Below are positions 51,519 through 60,664 of a stretch of DNA of 64,000 nucleotides, in pieces. Origin of the DNA: Paenibacillus qinlingensis (GTDB taxonomy: Bacteria; Bacillota; Bacilli; Paenibacillales; NBRC-103111); the NCBI RefSeq assembly GCF_013204845.1, contig NZ_JABMKY010000004.1, forward strand, positions 248,001-312,000. Reading direction: 5' to 3'. The notes under the pieces are model-generated. The model saw only the letters and a list, made by a program, of their open reading frames with translations, was not told the origin of the DNA and made no database searches. The position numbers and the translations under genes were made by a program. Every line of letters starts with the position of its first letter. Within the stretch, counting starts at the first letter, position 1.

Positions 51519-51776
51519 ATGATGAAGCCAGCTGGAGTCGTACGTAAAGTCGATCAATTGGGACGAATCGTGTTACCTAAATCGTTAAGAAAGCGATACC
51601 AAATGAACGAGGGAGATCCTGTAGAAATTCTTGTACAGGGTGACCATATCATTCTCGAGAGATATCGTCCGAAATGTGTGTTCTGCGGTAGTATGGAAAG
51701 TGTCAGTGAATTCAAAGAACGTTATATTTGCGGCGTTTGCGTAACTGAAATGAACCTGCTTAAGGCGAGAGCCTAG
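51519..51776 (+). CDS. AbrB/SpoVT-type transcription factor with Cys-rich tail
   Basis: 85 aa. The first 50 residues are a swapped-hairpin AbrB domain (GVVRKVDQLGRIVLPKSLRK, then EGDPVEILVQGDHIIL). The tail has two Cys pairs (CVFCGS and ICGVCVTE), a small zinc-ribbon-like unit as in several Bacillales AbrB paralogues. Probably a dimeric or tetrameric transition-state or sporulation regulator. The first ATG follows GAGAGGTG by 8 bases; a second ATG follows at once. Target genes unknown. Confidence 0.92.
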   Translation: MMKPAGVVRKVDQLGRIVLPKSLRKRYQMNEGDPVEILVQGDHIILERYRPKCVFCGSMESVSEFKERYICGVCVTEMNLLKARA

Positions 51777-51789
51777 TAGTTAAAAAAAA

Positions 51790-51835
51790 GAAAAGCATCG
51801 CGCTCTCCAACTGGAGAAAGCGATGCTTTTTTTCT
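51790..51835. terminator. Bidirectional terminator
   Basis: AAAAGCATCGC and GCGATGCTTTT form the outer stem with an inner CTCTCC/GGAGA, and A and T runs lie on both sides. It ends the AbrB-type gene and the small minus-strand gene. Confidence 0.9.
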
Positions 51836-51839
51836 TGGC

Positions 51840-51947
51840 TTAAAGGCCTTTTGTTTTGTCCTCGTTATAGGAAGCCGTCATCATAGCAACGATGAATAAT
51901 AGGAAAACGGAATTAACGAGCCAAAATGTTGTGGATAAACCGAACAT
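51840..51947 (-). CDS. 35-aa single-span membrane protein
   Basis: Short ORF starting at the ATG at 51947, preceded by TAGGAGGTG at 5-6 bases. The product begins MFGLSTTFWLVNSVFLLFIV, has one membrane helix and ends in the charged ASYNEDKTKGL. The frame stays open upstream, but that part has no site and is probably not translated. Family unknown to me; such peptides often modulate membrane enzymes or are made in sporulation. Confidence 0.7.
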   Translation of the reverse strand: MFGLSTTFWLVNSVFLLFIVAMMTASYNEDKTKGL

Positions 51948-52186
51948 TGCTGCACCTCCTAAAAGTTTTCGGTAGAAATCTGACTTCGTAAGCATCCCCG
52001 ATAGGGTTAAAGAACATTTGTGCAAAATATGAGCATTTTTATTTGTTTCACATAATAAGTCGGCTATATTTCTCCACAAACACACTCGTCCTTTTAGGAC
52101 GGCGTAGCCGTTTATTTTGCATAGTTAAGGCTTATTATACCCAACCATCCCCAAAAAAGAAACGAATATTGTGTGAATAATTTGGG

Positions 52187-53260
52187 TCATTTGAAAAATA
52201 AGAAGTTCGTAGCAAGCGGTCGGAGTCTGCCATCCGAGGGGCGATTGATTACACTGCCACCCCAGACAAGCGTAGTCGAGCCACCGCCATCCAAGTTATA
52301 AGCATCTACGACGCCTAGTTGCTGCATTTTATCCTGCAGTTCAGCAAGTGTAGCGCCTGAATTACCGCTCTCATCGTAACCATCTGTGACCAGGAATAAG
52401 AGCTGGTCATGCTTATAGTTGGCCATCACGGTTCGAGCTGCTCGAGCTGGTGAGCTTTGCCATTGATACGGAATGGACGTCTTGCTGCCATTTTTCATCA
52501 GCACAGGGACGAACGTTGATCCCATCAACGGGTTCAGCTTATCGAGCTCCGATTGCGAGCTGAACTTGCCGCCGATCAACTTGCGATCTTTGTTCAAGCC
52601 GATGAAGGCTGTGTCATTGTTGGTAGGGAAGAAGCCGTTGACATATTTCCCATTCATCACTGTCGTGTCGAGGGGATAGCGTTTGCCACGGTTATCGTCC
52701 GCGAAGCCGCCAGCGTTAATGCCAACAACGGCGCCGTAGCGTGAAGCTGCGGCCAACGTCGTTTCACTGGAGCCAAGTTTATCATTCCCCAATACGAGCT
52801 TGATCGCTTTATCGCTTTTGAGGTTCACTTTAAGAGCATAACCTGAATAATGTTTTTCATTCAAAGCGAACAACTGAATATCGATATTGCCAGAAGTAGC
52901 CTGACGGATCGGACTGCCAAGCTTAGCAGTAATACGGGCATCATAGATAAGTCCGGGTTTGGCGATTTGGGAGGCTGCGCTTTGGAGCATTGCAGTAACT
53001 TCTGCCGTGCTCTTCTCGTACAGCTGGAAATACTGCTGAATAACGGTTTTCGTTTGGACTGCGTCACTGTTCGCCTGGGTCAACAAGCTGTTGAGAGCGG
53101 TCGTCTCTTGCGCAAGATTGATCGGTGTTGATTCAACCGGCGACTTCACGGGAATGGAAATATGAAGGGAGACGAATAACAGCCAAATCAGCATACCTAA
53201 AAAAGGAGCGCAAGCTAGCAACAGAACACGATTGATTTGCTGAATCGAACTCGCTGTCAT
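52187..53260 (-). CDS. Phosphodiester glycosidase (NAGPA-domain) protein, membrane-anchored
   Basis: 357 aa. One N-terminal membrane helix (VLLLACAPFLGMLIWLLFV, about 12-31), a linker, then a NAGPA/phosphodiester glycosidase domain from about 140 to the end. Motifs: GVVGINAGGFADDNRGKRY, RAARTVMA and VDAYNLDGGGSTTLVW. The family includes the human uncovering enzyme and bacterial proteins linked to wall or capsule polysaccharides. The domain should lie outside the membrane. Overlaps the stop of the upstream coiled-coil gene by one base (TAATG), so the two are made together. Confidence 0.9.
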   Translation of the reverse strand: MTASSIQQINRVLLLACAPFLGMLIWLLFVSLHISIPVKSPVESTPINLAQETTALNSLLTQANSDAVQTKTVIQQYFQLYEKSTAEVTAMLQSAASQIAKPGLIYDARITAKLGSPIRQATSGNIDIQLFALNEKHYSGYALKVNLKSDKAIKLVLGNDKLGSSETTLAAASRYGAVVGINAGGFADDNRGKRYPLDTTVMNGKYVNGFFPTNNDTAFIGLNKDRKLIGGKFSSQSELDKLNPLMGSTFVPVLMKNGSKTSIPYQWQSSPARAARTVMANYKHDQLLFLVTDGYDESGNSGATLAELQDKMQQLGVVDAYNLDGGGSTTLVWGGSVINRPSDGRLRPLATNFLFFK

Positions 53261-53691
53261 TATTTCAACACATCCAGATTTTTGGTCAGCTCATCCAATT
53301 TCTTCTTGACGTCTGCGAGCTGTGTATACAGTTGATTACTATTATCGGTCTTGCTGTTAGCGCTATCTTTGGTGAAAGCCAGTAATTCATTCAATGAATC
53401 TACCTTGGCCTGCAAAGTCTTCATATCGGTGGACACACTATCCTTCAATTGAGAGACTTGCTTCTGATAATCTTGTTGAATGACTTGTAATTGCTGCTGG
53501 GTTTGCTGTGCGATATCGGTTGATATTTGTTGCCTCAGATGTTCTGTGTACATCATCGTAGCTGTTACTCCGACTGCGATCAGCATGACCCAACCCACGA
53601 ATAGGAAGACATACGTTTTCTTCTTGACCCTGGTTGCTTTCGACGTGCGGGGAAAAGAATTCGCCGTTGCGCTCTCAATGGGCATACTCAT
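53260..53691 (-). CDS. Membrane-anchored coiled-coil protein
   Basis: 143 aa from the ATG at 53691 (AGAGGTG 7 bases upstream). A polar N-terminus of about 22 residues, one membrane helix (YVFLFVGWVMLIAVGVTATM), then about 95 residues of heptad-like sequence (ISTDIAQQTQQQLQVIQQDY, MKTLQAKVDSLNELLAF, YTQLADVKKKLDELTKNLDV) rich in Gln, Leu and Lys. No enzyme motif. Translationally coupled to the glycosidase gene, so it may serve as its scaffold. Family unknown to me. Confidence 0.82.
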   Translation of the reverse strand: MSMPIESATANSFPRTSKATRVKKKTYVFLFVGWVMLIAVGVTATMMYTEHLRQQISTDIAQQTQQQLQVIQQDYQKQVSQLKDSVSTDMKTLQAKVDSLNELLAFTKDSANSKTDNSNQLYTQLADVKKKLDELTKNLDVLK

Positions 53692-53743
53692 GAAAATCAC
53701 CTCTTACTCCTAGTATAGCATATTCCATTATTTTCTCGGAACT

Positions 53744-55372
53744 TTAGATAGAATTCGCTGTTTTTCGATATTCATTGGGGGTCATACCCGACATTTTTTT
53801 GAAAACTTTGCTGAAATACTTCTCATCCTGATAACCAACCATCTCAGCAACCTGGGAAATCCGAAGATTCGGATTGCAGAGCAGCACCTTGGCCTTGCTC
53901 ATCCGGATTTGTCCTAAGTAATCCGAGAGATTGACAGTAAACTCCTGTTTGAACTTGCGGGAGATGTACTCGCGGCTCAGATAGAAGCGGCTGGCAATAT
54001 CCGCAAGCGAAATATCCTCATGATAATACTTTTCTAGAAAGTTAGCGATTTCGAAAATCACATTGTTATCTTTGTGTTGACTCTCCAGATGAAGCTTGGA
54101 GACTTGAATGAGGCTGCGTGTCAGTTCTTGCTGCCAGAGGGAAAGAGACAGAATACCTTTCTCGTCAAGCGTAATGATTGAGGCAGCGTTATCCTCAAGA
54201 AGTAGCGGCTGTATGTCTTCTTCACGGCTATCCGGTATTAATTGCTGGATCCAGCGGCGCATCATCACCCGATATTCTCCCCACCAATGCTCAAGCTGAG
54301 CAGGCGTAATGACATCACAGCTCTTAATAGCGTCAATCCAGATCTGAACAATATCTTGGATCTGCTCAACATTTCCACTGCGCAGAGCTAGATGAATTTG
54401 CTCCTCAAATTGGTGAAAAGTCAACGTTTGCTGAGATCCCTTGCTTGGGAGCCAGTTCGTATGAATCCATGTTTCTTTGGTTGTCAGATTACGCTGACGC
54501 AGGGCGTCTCGCGCCTCCTGATAGGATAGCTTCAATTGACTAGGGAAATTGTGGCTGCTTCCAATCCCGAAATCTACACGAGCATGCAAGGCAGTGCGAA
54601 TACCGTCATTAATCGATGCCAACAGTTCTTCTGCCAGGGATGGAGCCGACCATAAGAAGAGTACAATTTCGTTCGAATTATGCAAATGCCGAAAGGCGTA
54701 GCCGCGCTTATGCGGAACAAGAAATTCATTGCATATATTAATCAGCGAGAAGAGGAGCAGATCGATATTTTGACTGAATTTATTTTTAATACTAGCTTCC
54801 ATCGTATCTAAGGACAGGATAGCAACACGGCAGGTTGCCACACTTCTGGCTAAATGAAGCTCACGCTCCAACTGGTCAGCTACCGGATCATAGGTACCAG
54901 GCTCGGCAATTAATGCGGAAAGCAGCTTATCCCAGTAAATAGGTTTAAATTGGTTTACCTCGATATTCAACTCGCGATTGGCATGCCTCTGCTCCTCATC
55001 CTTGAGCCAAGTTTGAATGGCTTTGTCCAATGCTTCGTTCAATTGATCCGGATCAATCGGCTTCAAAATATAATCCGTTCCGCCATACTTCACCGTGTGC
55101 CGTAGTAAAGAGAAGTCGTCGTGACCGCTGATGACGATGGTCTTGGCATCAGGTGCATGGCGATGCAGCCATTCCAGCAGCTTGACGCCGTTCATGATAG
55201 GCATCATCATGTCGGTCATAATAATCTCGGGATGTTCACTGCTAACCAAAGCAGTCGCAGCTTCTCCGTCGGATGCTTCTAGTATGGTATCAATCCCGTA
55301 TTGCTTCCAATTCACAAGTAATCGAATGGCATCGCGCACGTGTTTCTCATCATCGACGAGTAGTACTTTCAT
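53744..55372 (-). CDS. YesN-type response regulator with AraC DNA-binding domain
   Basis: 542 aa. Receiver with Asp54 (EIIMTDMMMPIMNGVKLLEW) and YILKPIDPDQLNEALD, a middle region of about 300 residues of unknown fold, and a C-terminal AraC-type double helix-turn-helix (ISLADIASRFYLSREYISRK, then ISQVAEMVGYQDEKYFSKVF). Partner of the kinase encoded one base upstream. Such pairs usually control the sugar ABC importer beside them, here the divergent operon at 57358. Confidence 0.93.
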   Translation of the reverse strand: MKVLLVDDEKHVRDAIRLLVNWKQYGIDTILEASDGEAATALVSSEHPEIIMTDMMMPIMNGVKLLEWLHRHAPDAKTIVISGHDDFSLLRHTVKYGGTDYILKPIDPDQLNEALDKAIQTWLKDEEQRHANRELNIEVNQFKPIYWDKLLSALIAEPGTYDPVADQLERELHLARSVATCRVAILSLDTMEASIKNKFSQNIDLLLFSLINICNEFLVPHKRGYAFRHLHNSNEIVLFLWSAPSLAEELLASINDGIRTALHARVDFGIGSSHNFPSQLKLSYQEARDALRQRNLTTKETWIHTNWLPSKGSQQTLTFHQFEEQIHLALRSGNVEQIQDIVQIWIDAIKSCDVITPAQLEHWWGEYRVMMRRWIQQLIPDSREEDIQPLLLEDNAASIITLDEKGILSLSLWQQELTRSLIQVSKLHLESQHKDNNVIFEIANFLEKYYHEDISLADIASRFYLSREYISRKFKQEFTVNLSDYLGQIRMSKAKVLLCNPNLRISQVAEMVGYQDEKYFSKVFKKMSGMTPNEYRKTANSI

Positions 55373-55373
55373 A

Positions 55374-57200
55374 TCAGGTAACTCCTTTTTTCATCGGAAT
55401 ATGGATAACAATCTGCACGCCTTGGGGATGGACGTGGTCAATCTCCAAAGTGGCATCATCATTGAAATAGAGCTGGATGCGCGTCAGGACGTTGCGTAAA
55501 CCGATACAGGAATCATCTGCCACGGAGGGGGCTTTCAGCCGACTACGGACTTCAAGGATTCGTTGTTCGGACATCCCGATACCATTATCTGCCACGGTGA
55601 GCTTCAAGAAATCTCCTTCAGGTGTAGTCAGTGTCTCCGATTCGATGTGCAACAGACCGACGTCTTGCGAATGGCTAGGTTTAAAACCGTGCTTGAAATA
55701 ATTTTCGACAAGCGGTTGAAGAATCATTTTAGGAATAGAAAGGGTCCGAGTTTCTTCTTCAATCGCATACACAATATCAAATTGGTGTTCAAAACGCTGC
55801 TTCTGCAGCTCCAAATACGCTTTGATATGATCAATTTCTTTGCGAAGAGGAACGACGGATTCGTTCGTGTTCATGCTGTAATGCATCATTTTAGCTAACG
55901 AGTTAATAAGTGTGTAAATCTTAGGCGCTTCATGCTGAAGAGCCAACGTTCCGATGGATTGCAAGGCATTATTCAAAAAATGCGGATTAATTTGCGCCTG
56001 GAGGGCCATAAGCTGATTCGATTTATTCGCTAGTTCTAACCGGTATTCACGCATAACCATTTGATTCAAATCCTGCATAAGCCCATGGAAGCGATTCGCC
56101 AGTATCCCCATCTCATCGGTCCTGGTCAACTCAATATCGCTTTGATGATCACCAAGTCCAGCTTGTCCCGTTTGAATGCGTGTAATGTAACGGATTAATT
56201 GCTTAATAGGAGCTGTAAAACGAATGCTTATATAGACTGTGCCAGCCATGACAATCAACATCGAAAAAGAAAGGATGAGGGCGTTAATGAAAGTCAATTG
56301 GCGAGCGTTCTTGGTGAGCTGTTCATACGGAAGACGCTTTACAATCGTCCAGTTCAGATAGTCTGTACGCATTTTCTCATACATATTAATCCTCGCAAAA
56401 GCACCTTTTGACCATTCATAACTGCCTTTGTCCAGGGTACTATGAACGGCTTCATCACCCCAATTACCGTCTAATTGCAGTCCCCATTTGCTTGGATCTG
56501 GACCGAATACGATACGTCCCGTTTCATCTAATATGTAGAGTTCCTCTTGATCATGGGTGAATAAGCCTTGCGAAATATCAGAAACGAGGTCCAAATTCAG
56601 ATCAATAATAAGCTCACCAATAGATTGATTATTAGGCGAGTACATGATGTTACGGTGCATAGAAATAACGGGTGATGGGTTAGAATATGCAGAGAGTGAC
56701 ATGCCATACAAGTTGTTCTGATGCTTTATTTCGAAATACACAAGCTTGCCCGCAGGGAAGGGCTGCAGTCCCTCATATTTACCAGCCATGCTGACTTGAA
56801 TGTCATTGTGGGTAAGAAAAGAACTGTTGCTAACGGAGGCATACAGGTAAATTTGTTTGATTTCTTTAACCGAATGTGACATGACCTGTAGACCGCTTTT
56901 GATCACTTTATCGCTCTGATAGTTGATCTCGCGCTGCGTTTGAATGATCTCATAAAATTGGCCGAGCTCAGCAATATTCCTGCCTGTATAAATGGTGGAG
57001 GAAGCTTGAACCACCCCATCCAGATAGTTCACGAGATTCGTTTTTCCTTGCGAGAGCAGGGCGGAATTGTTGGTCAGCGTATCTTCTGTCACCTTCTGTT
57101 TGGTGAAAAAATAGGAGACGCCAAGCGAGGTAAGGAAGGGCACGAGAGTGGCAATCAGCAGAAATAAGATCAGTTTATTGCGGATACTATGTCGAATCAC
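55374..57200 (-). CDS. YesM-type sensor histidine kinase
   Basis: 608 aa. Membrane helices at about 11-32 and 305-328 flank an extracellular Cache-like sensor. HAMP domain at about 330-385. The His_kinase domain has phospho-acceptor His407 in QINPHFLNNALQSIG, followed by an HATPase domain with ILQPLVENYFKHGF, DNGIGM and GIGLRNVLTRIQLYF-type motifs. It probably senses an extracellular sugar, perhaps through the binding protein of the adjacent importer. Start ATG at 57200; the stop is next to the regulator start. Confidence 0.93.
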   Translation of the reverse strand: MIRHSIRNKLILFLLIATLVPFLTSLGVSYFFTKQKVTEDTLTNNSALLSQGKTNLVNYLDGVVQASSTIYTGRNIAELGQFYEIIQTQREINYQSDKVIKSGLQVMSHSVKEIKQIYLYASVSNSSFLTHNDIQVSMAGKYEGLQPFPAGKLVYFEIKHQNNLYGMSLSAYSNPSPVISMHRNIMYSPNNQSIGELIIDLNLDLVSDISQGLFTHDQEELYILDETGRIVFGPDPSKWGLQLDGNWGDEAVHSTLDKGSYEWSKGAFARINMYEKMRTDYLNWTIVKRLPYEQLTKNARQLTFINALILSFSMLIVMAGTVYISIRFTAPIKQLIRYITRIQTGQAGLGDHQSDIELTRTDEMGILANRFHGLMQDLNQMVMREYRLELANKSNQLMALQAQINPHFLNNALQSIGTLALQHEAPKIYTLINSLAKMMHYSMNTNESVVPLRKEIDHIKAYLELQKQRFEHQFDIVYAIEEETRTLSIPKMILQPLVENYFKHGFKPSHSQDVGLLHIESETLTTPEGDFLKLTVADNGIGMSEQRILEVRSRLKAPSVADDSCIGLRNVLTRIQLYFNDDATLEIDHVHPQGVQIVIHIPMKKGVT

Positions 57201-57312
57201 ACTTCATCAGCTCGGTTTCTATAATGGGATTTTCCCCTACATTGTAGCAGGAGAGGTCAACAAATTCCACCTAATGGGTCACGATCGTCTGTGTTTTGGG
57301 GTACTGAGGCAC

Positions 57313-57331
57313 ACTATACTTGGAGTATAGT
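57313..57331. promoter_or_regulatory. Perfect 19-bp palindrome before the sugar ABC operon
   Basis: ACTATACT and AGTATAGT are perfect inverted repeats around TGG. It sits 10 bases before the ribosome binding site of the first permease gene, in the divergent gap. Either an operator or a small mRNA hairpin; the left arm also holds a TATACT -10-like hexamer. Confidence 0.5.
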
Positions 57332-57357
57332 AGCAGAATGGTAAGGGGGACTTCCCA

Positions 57358-58242
57358 GTGAAAACAAAAAGAATGCTTTCCGGATGGCTTCAGCAATGGG
57401 TATTTATCGGACCTGCGTTAGTCTTTTTTGGCATCGTGGTCTTGATTCCATTTCTGATGAGCATCTATTACTCATTTACCGAATGGAATGGCGTAACAAC
57501 CAAAGTAACCTTTAATGGACTGGAGAATTTTAAACAAATCCTATTTCATGATAAGGATTATCGCAATGCCTTTAACTTTACTTCTCGATTGACCGTGACC
57601 AACGTGATTCTGACGAATCTTGTAGGCTTCTTATTGGCGTTATTGCTCACGCAATCGCTAAAAACGAGGAATGTATTACGTACAATCTTTTTTATGCCTA
57701 ACGTGATCGGTGGTTTATTGCTTGGTTTTATCTGGCAGTTTATCTTTGTAAAAGGGTTTGCAACCCTAGGAGATCTTACGCATATCGGTTTCTTCGAACT
57801 GCCTTGGTTAGGTGATTCCCCGACAGCCTTCTGGGCGATTGTTATCGTCAGTGTGTGGCAGGGCGCAGGTTATCTGATGATCATTTACATTGCTGCGTTA
57901 TCAAATGTACCTAAGGATATGCTCGAAGCAGCGTATATTGATGGTGCATCCCGCTTGCAAGTATTGCGAAGCATTATCGTGCCACTCATTATGCCAGCAG
58001 TAACCGTGTGTTTGTTCTTAACGATCTCGTGGTCATTCAAAATTTTCGACTTGAACTTCTCCTTAACCAAAGGCGGACCCTTCAATTCCACAGAGTCGGT
58101 TTCCATCAATATTTATCAAGAAGCTTTCCGTAACAATCGGTATGGTTTAGGTACGGCTAAAGCGCTCGTATTCTTCATCGTCGTTGCCATCATTTCAACC
58201 ATCCAAGTGATGTACACCAAGCGCAAGGAGGTTGAGGTCTAA
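57358..58242 (+). CDS. Sugar ABC transporter permease, MalF type
   Basis: 294 aa inner-membrane permease of a CUT1 importer, six membrane helices. EAA loop: EAAYIDGASRLQVLRSIIVP near residue 200. N-terminal WVFIGPALVFFGIVVLIPF and YSFTEWNG are typical of the family. GTG start after AAGGGGGA. Its stop overlaps the next start by one base (TAATG). Forms the translocation pore with the next gene product. No ATPase gene is here; CUT1 systems in Paenibacillus commonly share a distant MsmX-type ATPase. Confidence 0.95.
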   Translation: MKTKRMLSGWLQQWVFIGPALVFFGIVVLIPFLMSIYYSFTEWNGVTTKVTFNGLENFKQILFHDKDYRNAFNFTSRLTVTNVILTNLVGFLLALLLTQSLKTRNVLRTIFFMPNVIGGLLLGFIWQFIFVKGFATLGDLTHIGFFELPWLGDSPTAFWAIVIVSVWQGAGYLMIIYIAALSNVPKDMLEAAYIDGASRLQVLRSIIVPLIMPAVTVCLFLTISWSFKIFDLNFSLTKGGPFNSTESVSINIYQEAFRNNRYGLGTAKALVFFIVVAIISTIQVMYTKRKEVEV

Positions 58243-59078
58243 TGGCTTCCGTCAAAAAATATACAGGCCGATTATTTGCTCTTGAAGTTCTTGGCATTCT
58301 AATTGCCTTACTGTTCTTGATCCCGTTCTACTTCGTCATTGCGAATTCCTTAAAAACATTTCCTGAATTAGCCGCAAATACGGCGAAACTGCCAAGCTCT
58401 CTCTATCTAGATAACTACACCAAAGTGTGGAGCATTATGAAGTTTCCAAAAGCGTTCTTCAACTCCCTATTCATTACCGTTTTGGCTAATGTAGGGCTCG
58501 TGATCATATCTTCTATGGCAGCGTATCGCATGGTGAGAAAGGCAAGTAAGTTTAATAATCTTGTTTTCTTAGCTTTCGTTGCTGCTATGGTGATTCCATT
58601 CCAGTCGATCATGATTCCGCTTGTTCGTGTAGCAAGCCAAGTAGGGTTTATGGATAGCAAGCTAGGATTGGTGGCGTGTTATTATGGATTTGGCGTTTCC
58701 TTAAATGTGTTCTTGTATCATGGTTTCATTAAATCCATTCCACTGGAAATTGAGGAATCAGCCAAAGTAGATGGCAGTTCAGCATACGGTGTGTTTTGGA
58801 AAATTGTTTTTCCACTACTTAAGCCAATGTCGATTACCATTATCATTTTGAACAGTTTATGGATATGGAATGACTATTTGCTTCCGTCTCTCGTACTGGG
58901 CAATCCTGAGCTACGGACCATTCCGCTTGCCACTTTCTCCTTCTTTGGACAATATACGAAACAATGGGATCTAGCTCTTGCTGGGTTGACACTAAGTGTA
59001 TTGCCGATCGTCATTTTCTTCTTGTTCTTACAAAAGCACATCGTAGAAGGGATTACGGCAGGGTCAGTAAAAGGATGA
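58242..59078 (+). CDS. Sugar ABC transporter permease, MalG type
   Basis: 278 aa partner permease with six helices and the EAA loop EESAKVDGSSAYGVFWKIVF near residue 175. The C-terminus HIVEGITAGSVKG matches the usual MalG end and closely resembles the cut permease at the left window edge. Coupled to the MalF-type gene by a one-base overlap. Substrate unknown, a disaccharide or oligosaccharide by family. Confidence 0.95.
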   Translation: MASVKKYTGRLFALEVLGILIALLFLIPFYFVIANSLKTFPELAANTAKLPSSLYLDNYTKVWSIMKFPKAFFNSLFITVLANVGLVIISSMAAYRMVRKASKFNNLVFLAFVAAMVIPFQSIMIPLVRVASQVGFMDSKLGLVACYYGFGVSLNVFLYHGFIKSIPLEIEESAKVDGSSAYGVFWKIVFPLLKPMSITIIILNSLWIWNDYLLPSLVLGNPELRTIPLATFSFFGQYTKQWDLALAGLTLSVLPIVIFFLFLQKHIVEGITAGSVKG

Positions 59079-59237
59079 CAGAATTGCAAATATGTTCAAG
59101 ATATTCCACCTTTATGTTCAATATACTCGGTGTTAAGCCTGGATGTAAGTGTTTACAATGAATCATGTAAGGAAGCAAGGCAAGAACAAGTAAGCGAGTT
59201 CAATTAAAGGAACAAGATAAAGGGAGGCAATACCTAC

Positions 59238-60560
59238 ATGAAAAAATTAACAATGGTTTCAGTGGCGGCAGTATTATCTTTATCCGTACTAGCAGCTGGT
59301 TGCGGGAAAAAAGACGAGACAGCAAGTCCAGCTCCAACTACGGGTGCATCAACAGCGACAACAACGCCTGCTGCTAGCGGCAAGCCAGTTACTATTAAAA
59401 TCTTCCAATTCAAAGTTGAGATCGCAGATCAGCTTGGCAAAATGGTGCAAGAATATCAGAAGCTAAATCCGAATGTGAAAATTCAAGTTGACACAGTCGG
59501 CGGTGGAGCTGACTATGGTGCGGCGCTTCTTGCGAAGTTTAACGCAGGTGACAAACCGGATATCTTCAACAACGGTGGTTTCACAGACCTAGATAAATGG
59601 ATCGATAACTTGGAAGATCTATCCGATCAACCATGGGTAAAAGATCTTGTAGACGTTGCGAAAGAGCCAATGACCAAGGGTGGTAAACTGTACGGTCAAC
59701 CACTGAACCTTGAAGGTTATGGCTTCCAATACAATAAAGATCTTTTTGCCAAAGCCGGCATCACAGAGCTTCCAAAAACGTTCTCTCAATTAGAAGCTGC
59801 AGCTAAAAAATTGAAAGACGCGGGCATCACTCCTTTTGAAACAGGCTATGCGGAGTGGTGGGTACTTGGTAACCATTTCGTGAACCTTCCATTTGCTTAT
59901 CAGAAGGATCCAAATGCGTTCATCGATGGCTTGAACAAAGGTACAGCGAAGATTACAGGTAACGAAGTGTTCAACCAATGGGCAAAATTATTCGACCTGC
60001 AATTGCAATATGGCAACAAAAACCCTCTGCAAACCGACTACAATACACAAGTAACGGATTTCGCAACGGGTAAAGCGGCTATGACGCAACAAGGTAACTG
60101 GACACAAGTTCAAATTACGAAAACAAACCCTGACATCAAAATTGGCTTCTTGCCAATGCCGATCAGCGATGATGCAACAGCGAACGACAAATTGTTCGTT
60201 GGTGTACCGAATAACTGGGTAGTCAACAAAAACTCAGCAGTTAAAGATGAAGCTAAGAAATTCCTGAACTGGATGGTTAGCTCCGATATCGGTAAGAAAT
60301 ATATCACAGATGAATTCAAGTTTATCCCTGCTTTCAAATCCATTCCTGCTGACGAGAAAGTACTTGGCCCATTAGCAGCAGATATTATTGCATACAGCAA
60401 AGCTGGCAAAACATTGAGCTGGAACTGGTTCAAATTCCCAGGTGGAGAAGCATCCAGTAAGAAATTCGGCGATATCATGCAAGGTTATGTTGCTAAGAAG
60501 TATACGAAGGATCAAATGTTGGAAGAATTCCAGAAAACATGGGATAGCCTTAAGAAGTAA
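59238..60560 (+). CDS. Sugar-binding lipoprotein of the ABC importer
   Basis: 440 aa extracellular solute-binding protein, family 1. Signal peptide with lipobox LAAGC; the lipidated residue is Cys22. A Ser/Thr/Ala/Pro-rich spacer (about 28-50) follows, then the two-lobe binding domain (IQVDTVGGGADYGAALLAKF, KPDIFNNGGFTD, GKLYGQPLNLEGYGFQYN, TGYAEWWVLGN, GKAAMTQQGNWT). Captures the sugar and delivers it to the permeases upstream. GGGAGG precedes the ATG. A 159-base gap separates it from the permease, with no terminator seen, so either the same operon or a separately boosted transcript. Confidence 0.95.
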   Translation: MKKLTMVSVAAVLSLSVLAAGCGKKDETASPAPTTGASTATTTPAASGKPVTIKIFQFKVEIADQLGKMVQEYQKLNPNVKIQVDTVGGGADYGAALLAKFNAGDKPDIFNNGGFTDLDKWIDNLEDLSDQPWVKDLVDVAKEPMTKGGKLYGQPLNLEGYGFQYNKDLFAKAGITELPKTFSQLEAAAKKLKDAGITPFETGYAEWWVLGNHFVNLPFAYQKDPNAFIDGLNKGTAKITGNEVFNQWAKLFDLQLQYGNKNPLQTDYNTQVTDFATGKAAMTQQGNWTQVQITKTNPDIKIGFLPMPISDDATANDKLFVGVPNNWVVNKNSAVKDEAKKFLNWMVSSDIGKKYITDEFKFIPAFKSIPADEKVLGPLAADIIAYSKAGKTLSWNWFKFPGGEASSKKFGDIMQGYVAKKYTKDQMLEEFQKTWDSLKK

Positions 60561-60580
60561 CCCGAATCTAGACGTACGTC

Positions 60581-60609
60581 AAGCCTCAGCGCCAATGCTG
60601 GGGCTTTTT
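60581..60609 (+). terminator. Terminator of the sugar ABC operon
   Basis: AAGCCTCAGC and GCTGGGGCTTTTT form the stem around GCCAAT. Confidence 0.88.
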
Positions 60610-60664
60610 GCTGTTTAACAGATGTTGCAATGGCTGTTACAATGAAGATGACTGGAGGTTTACC

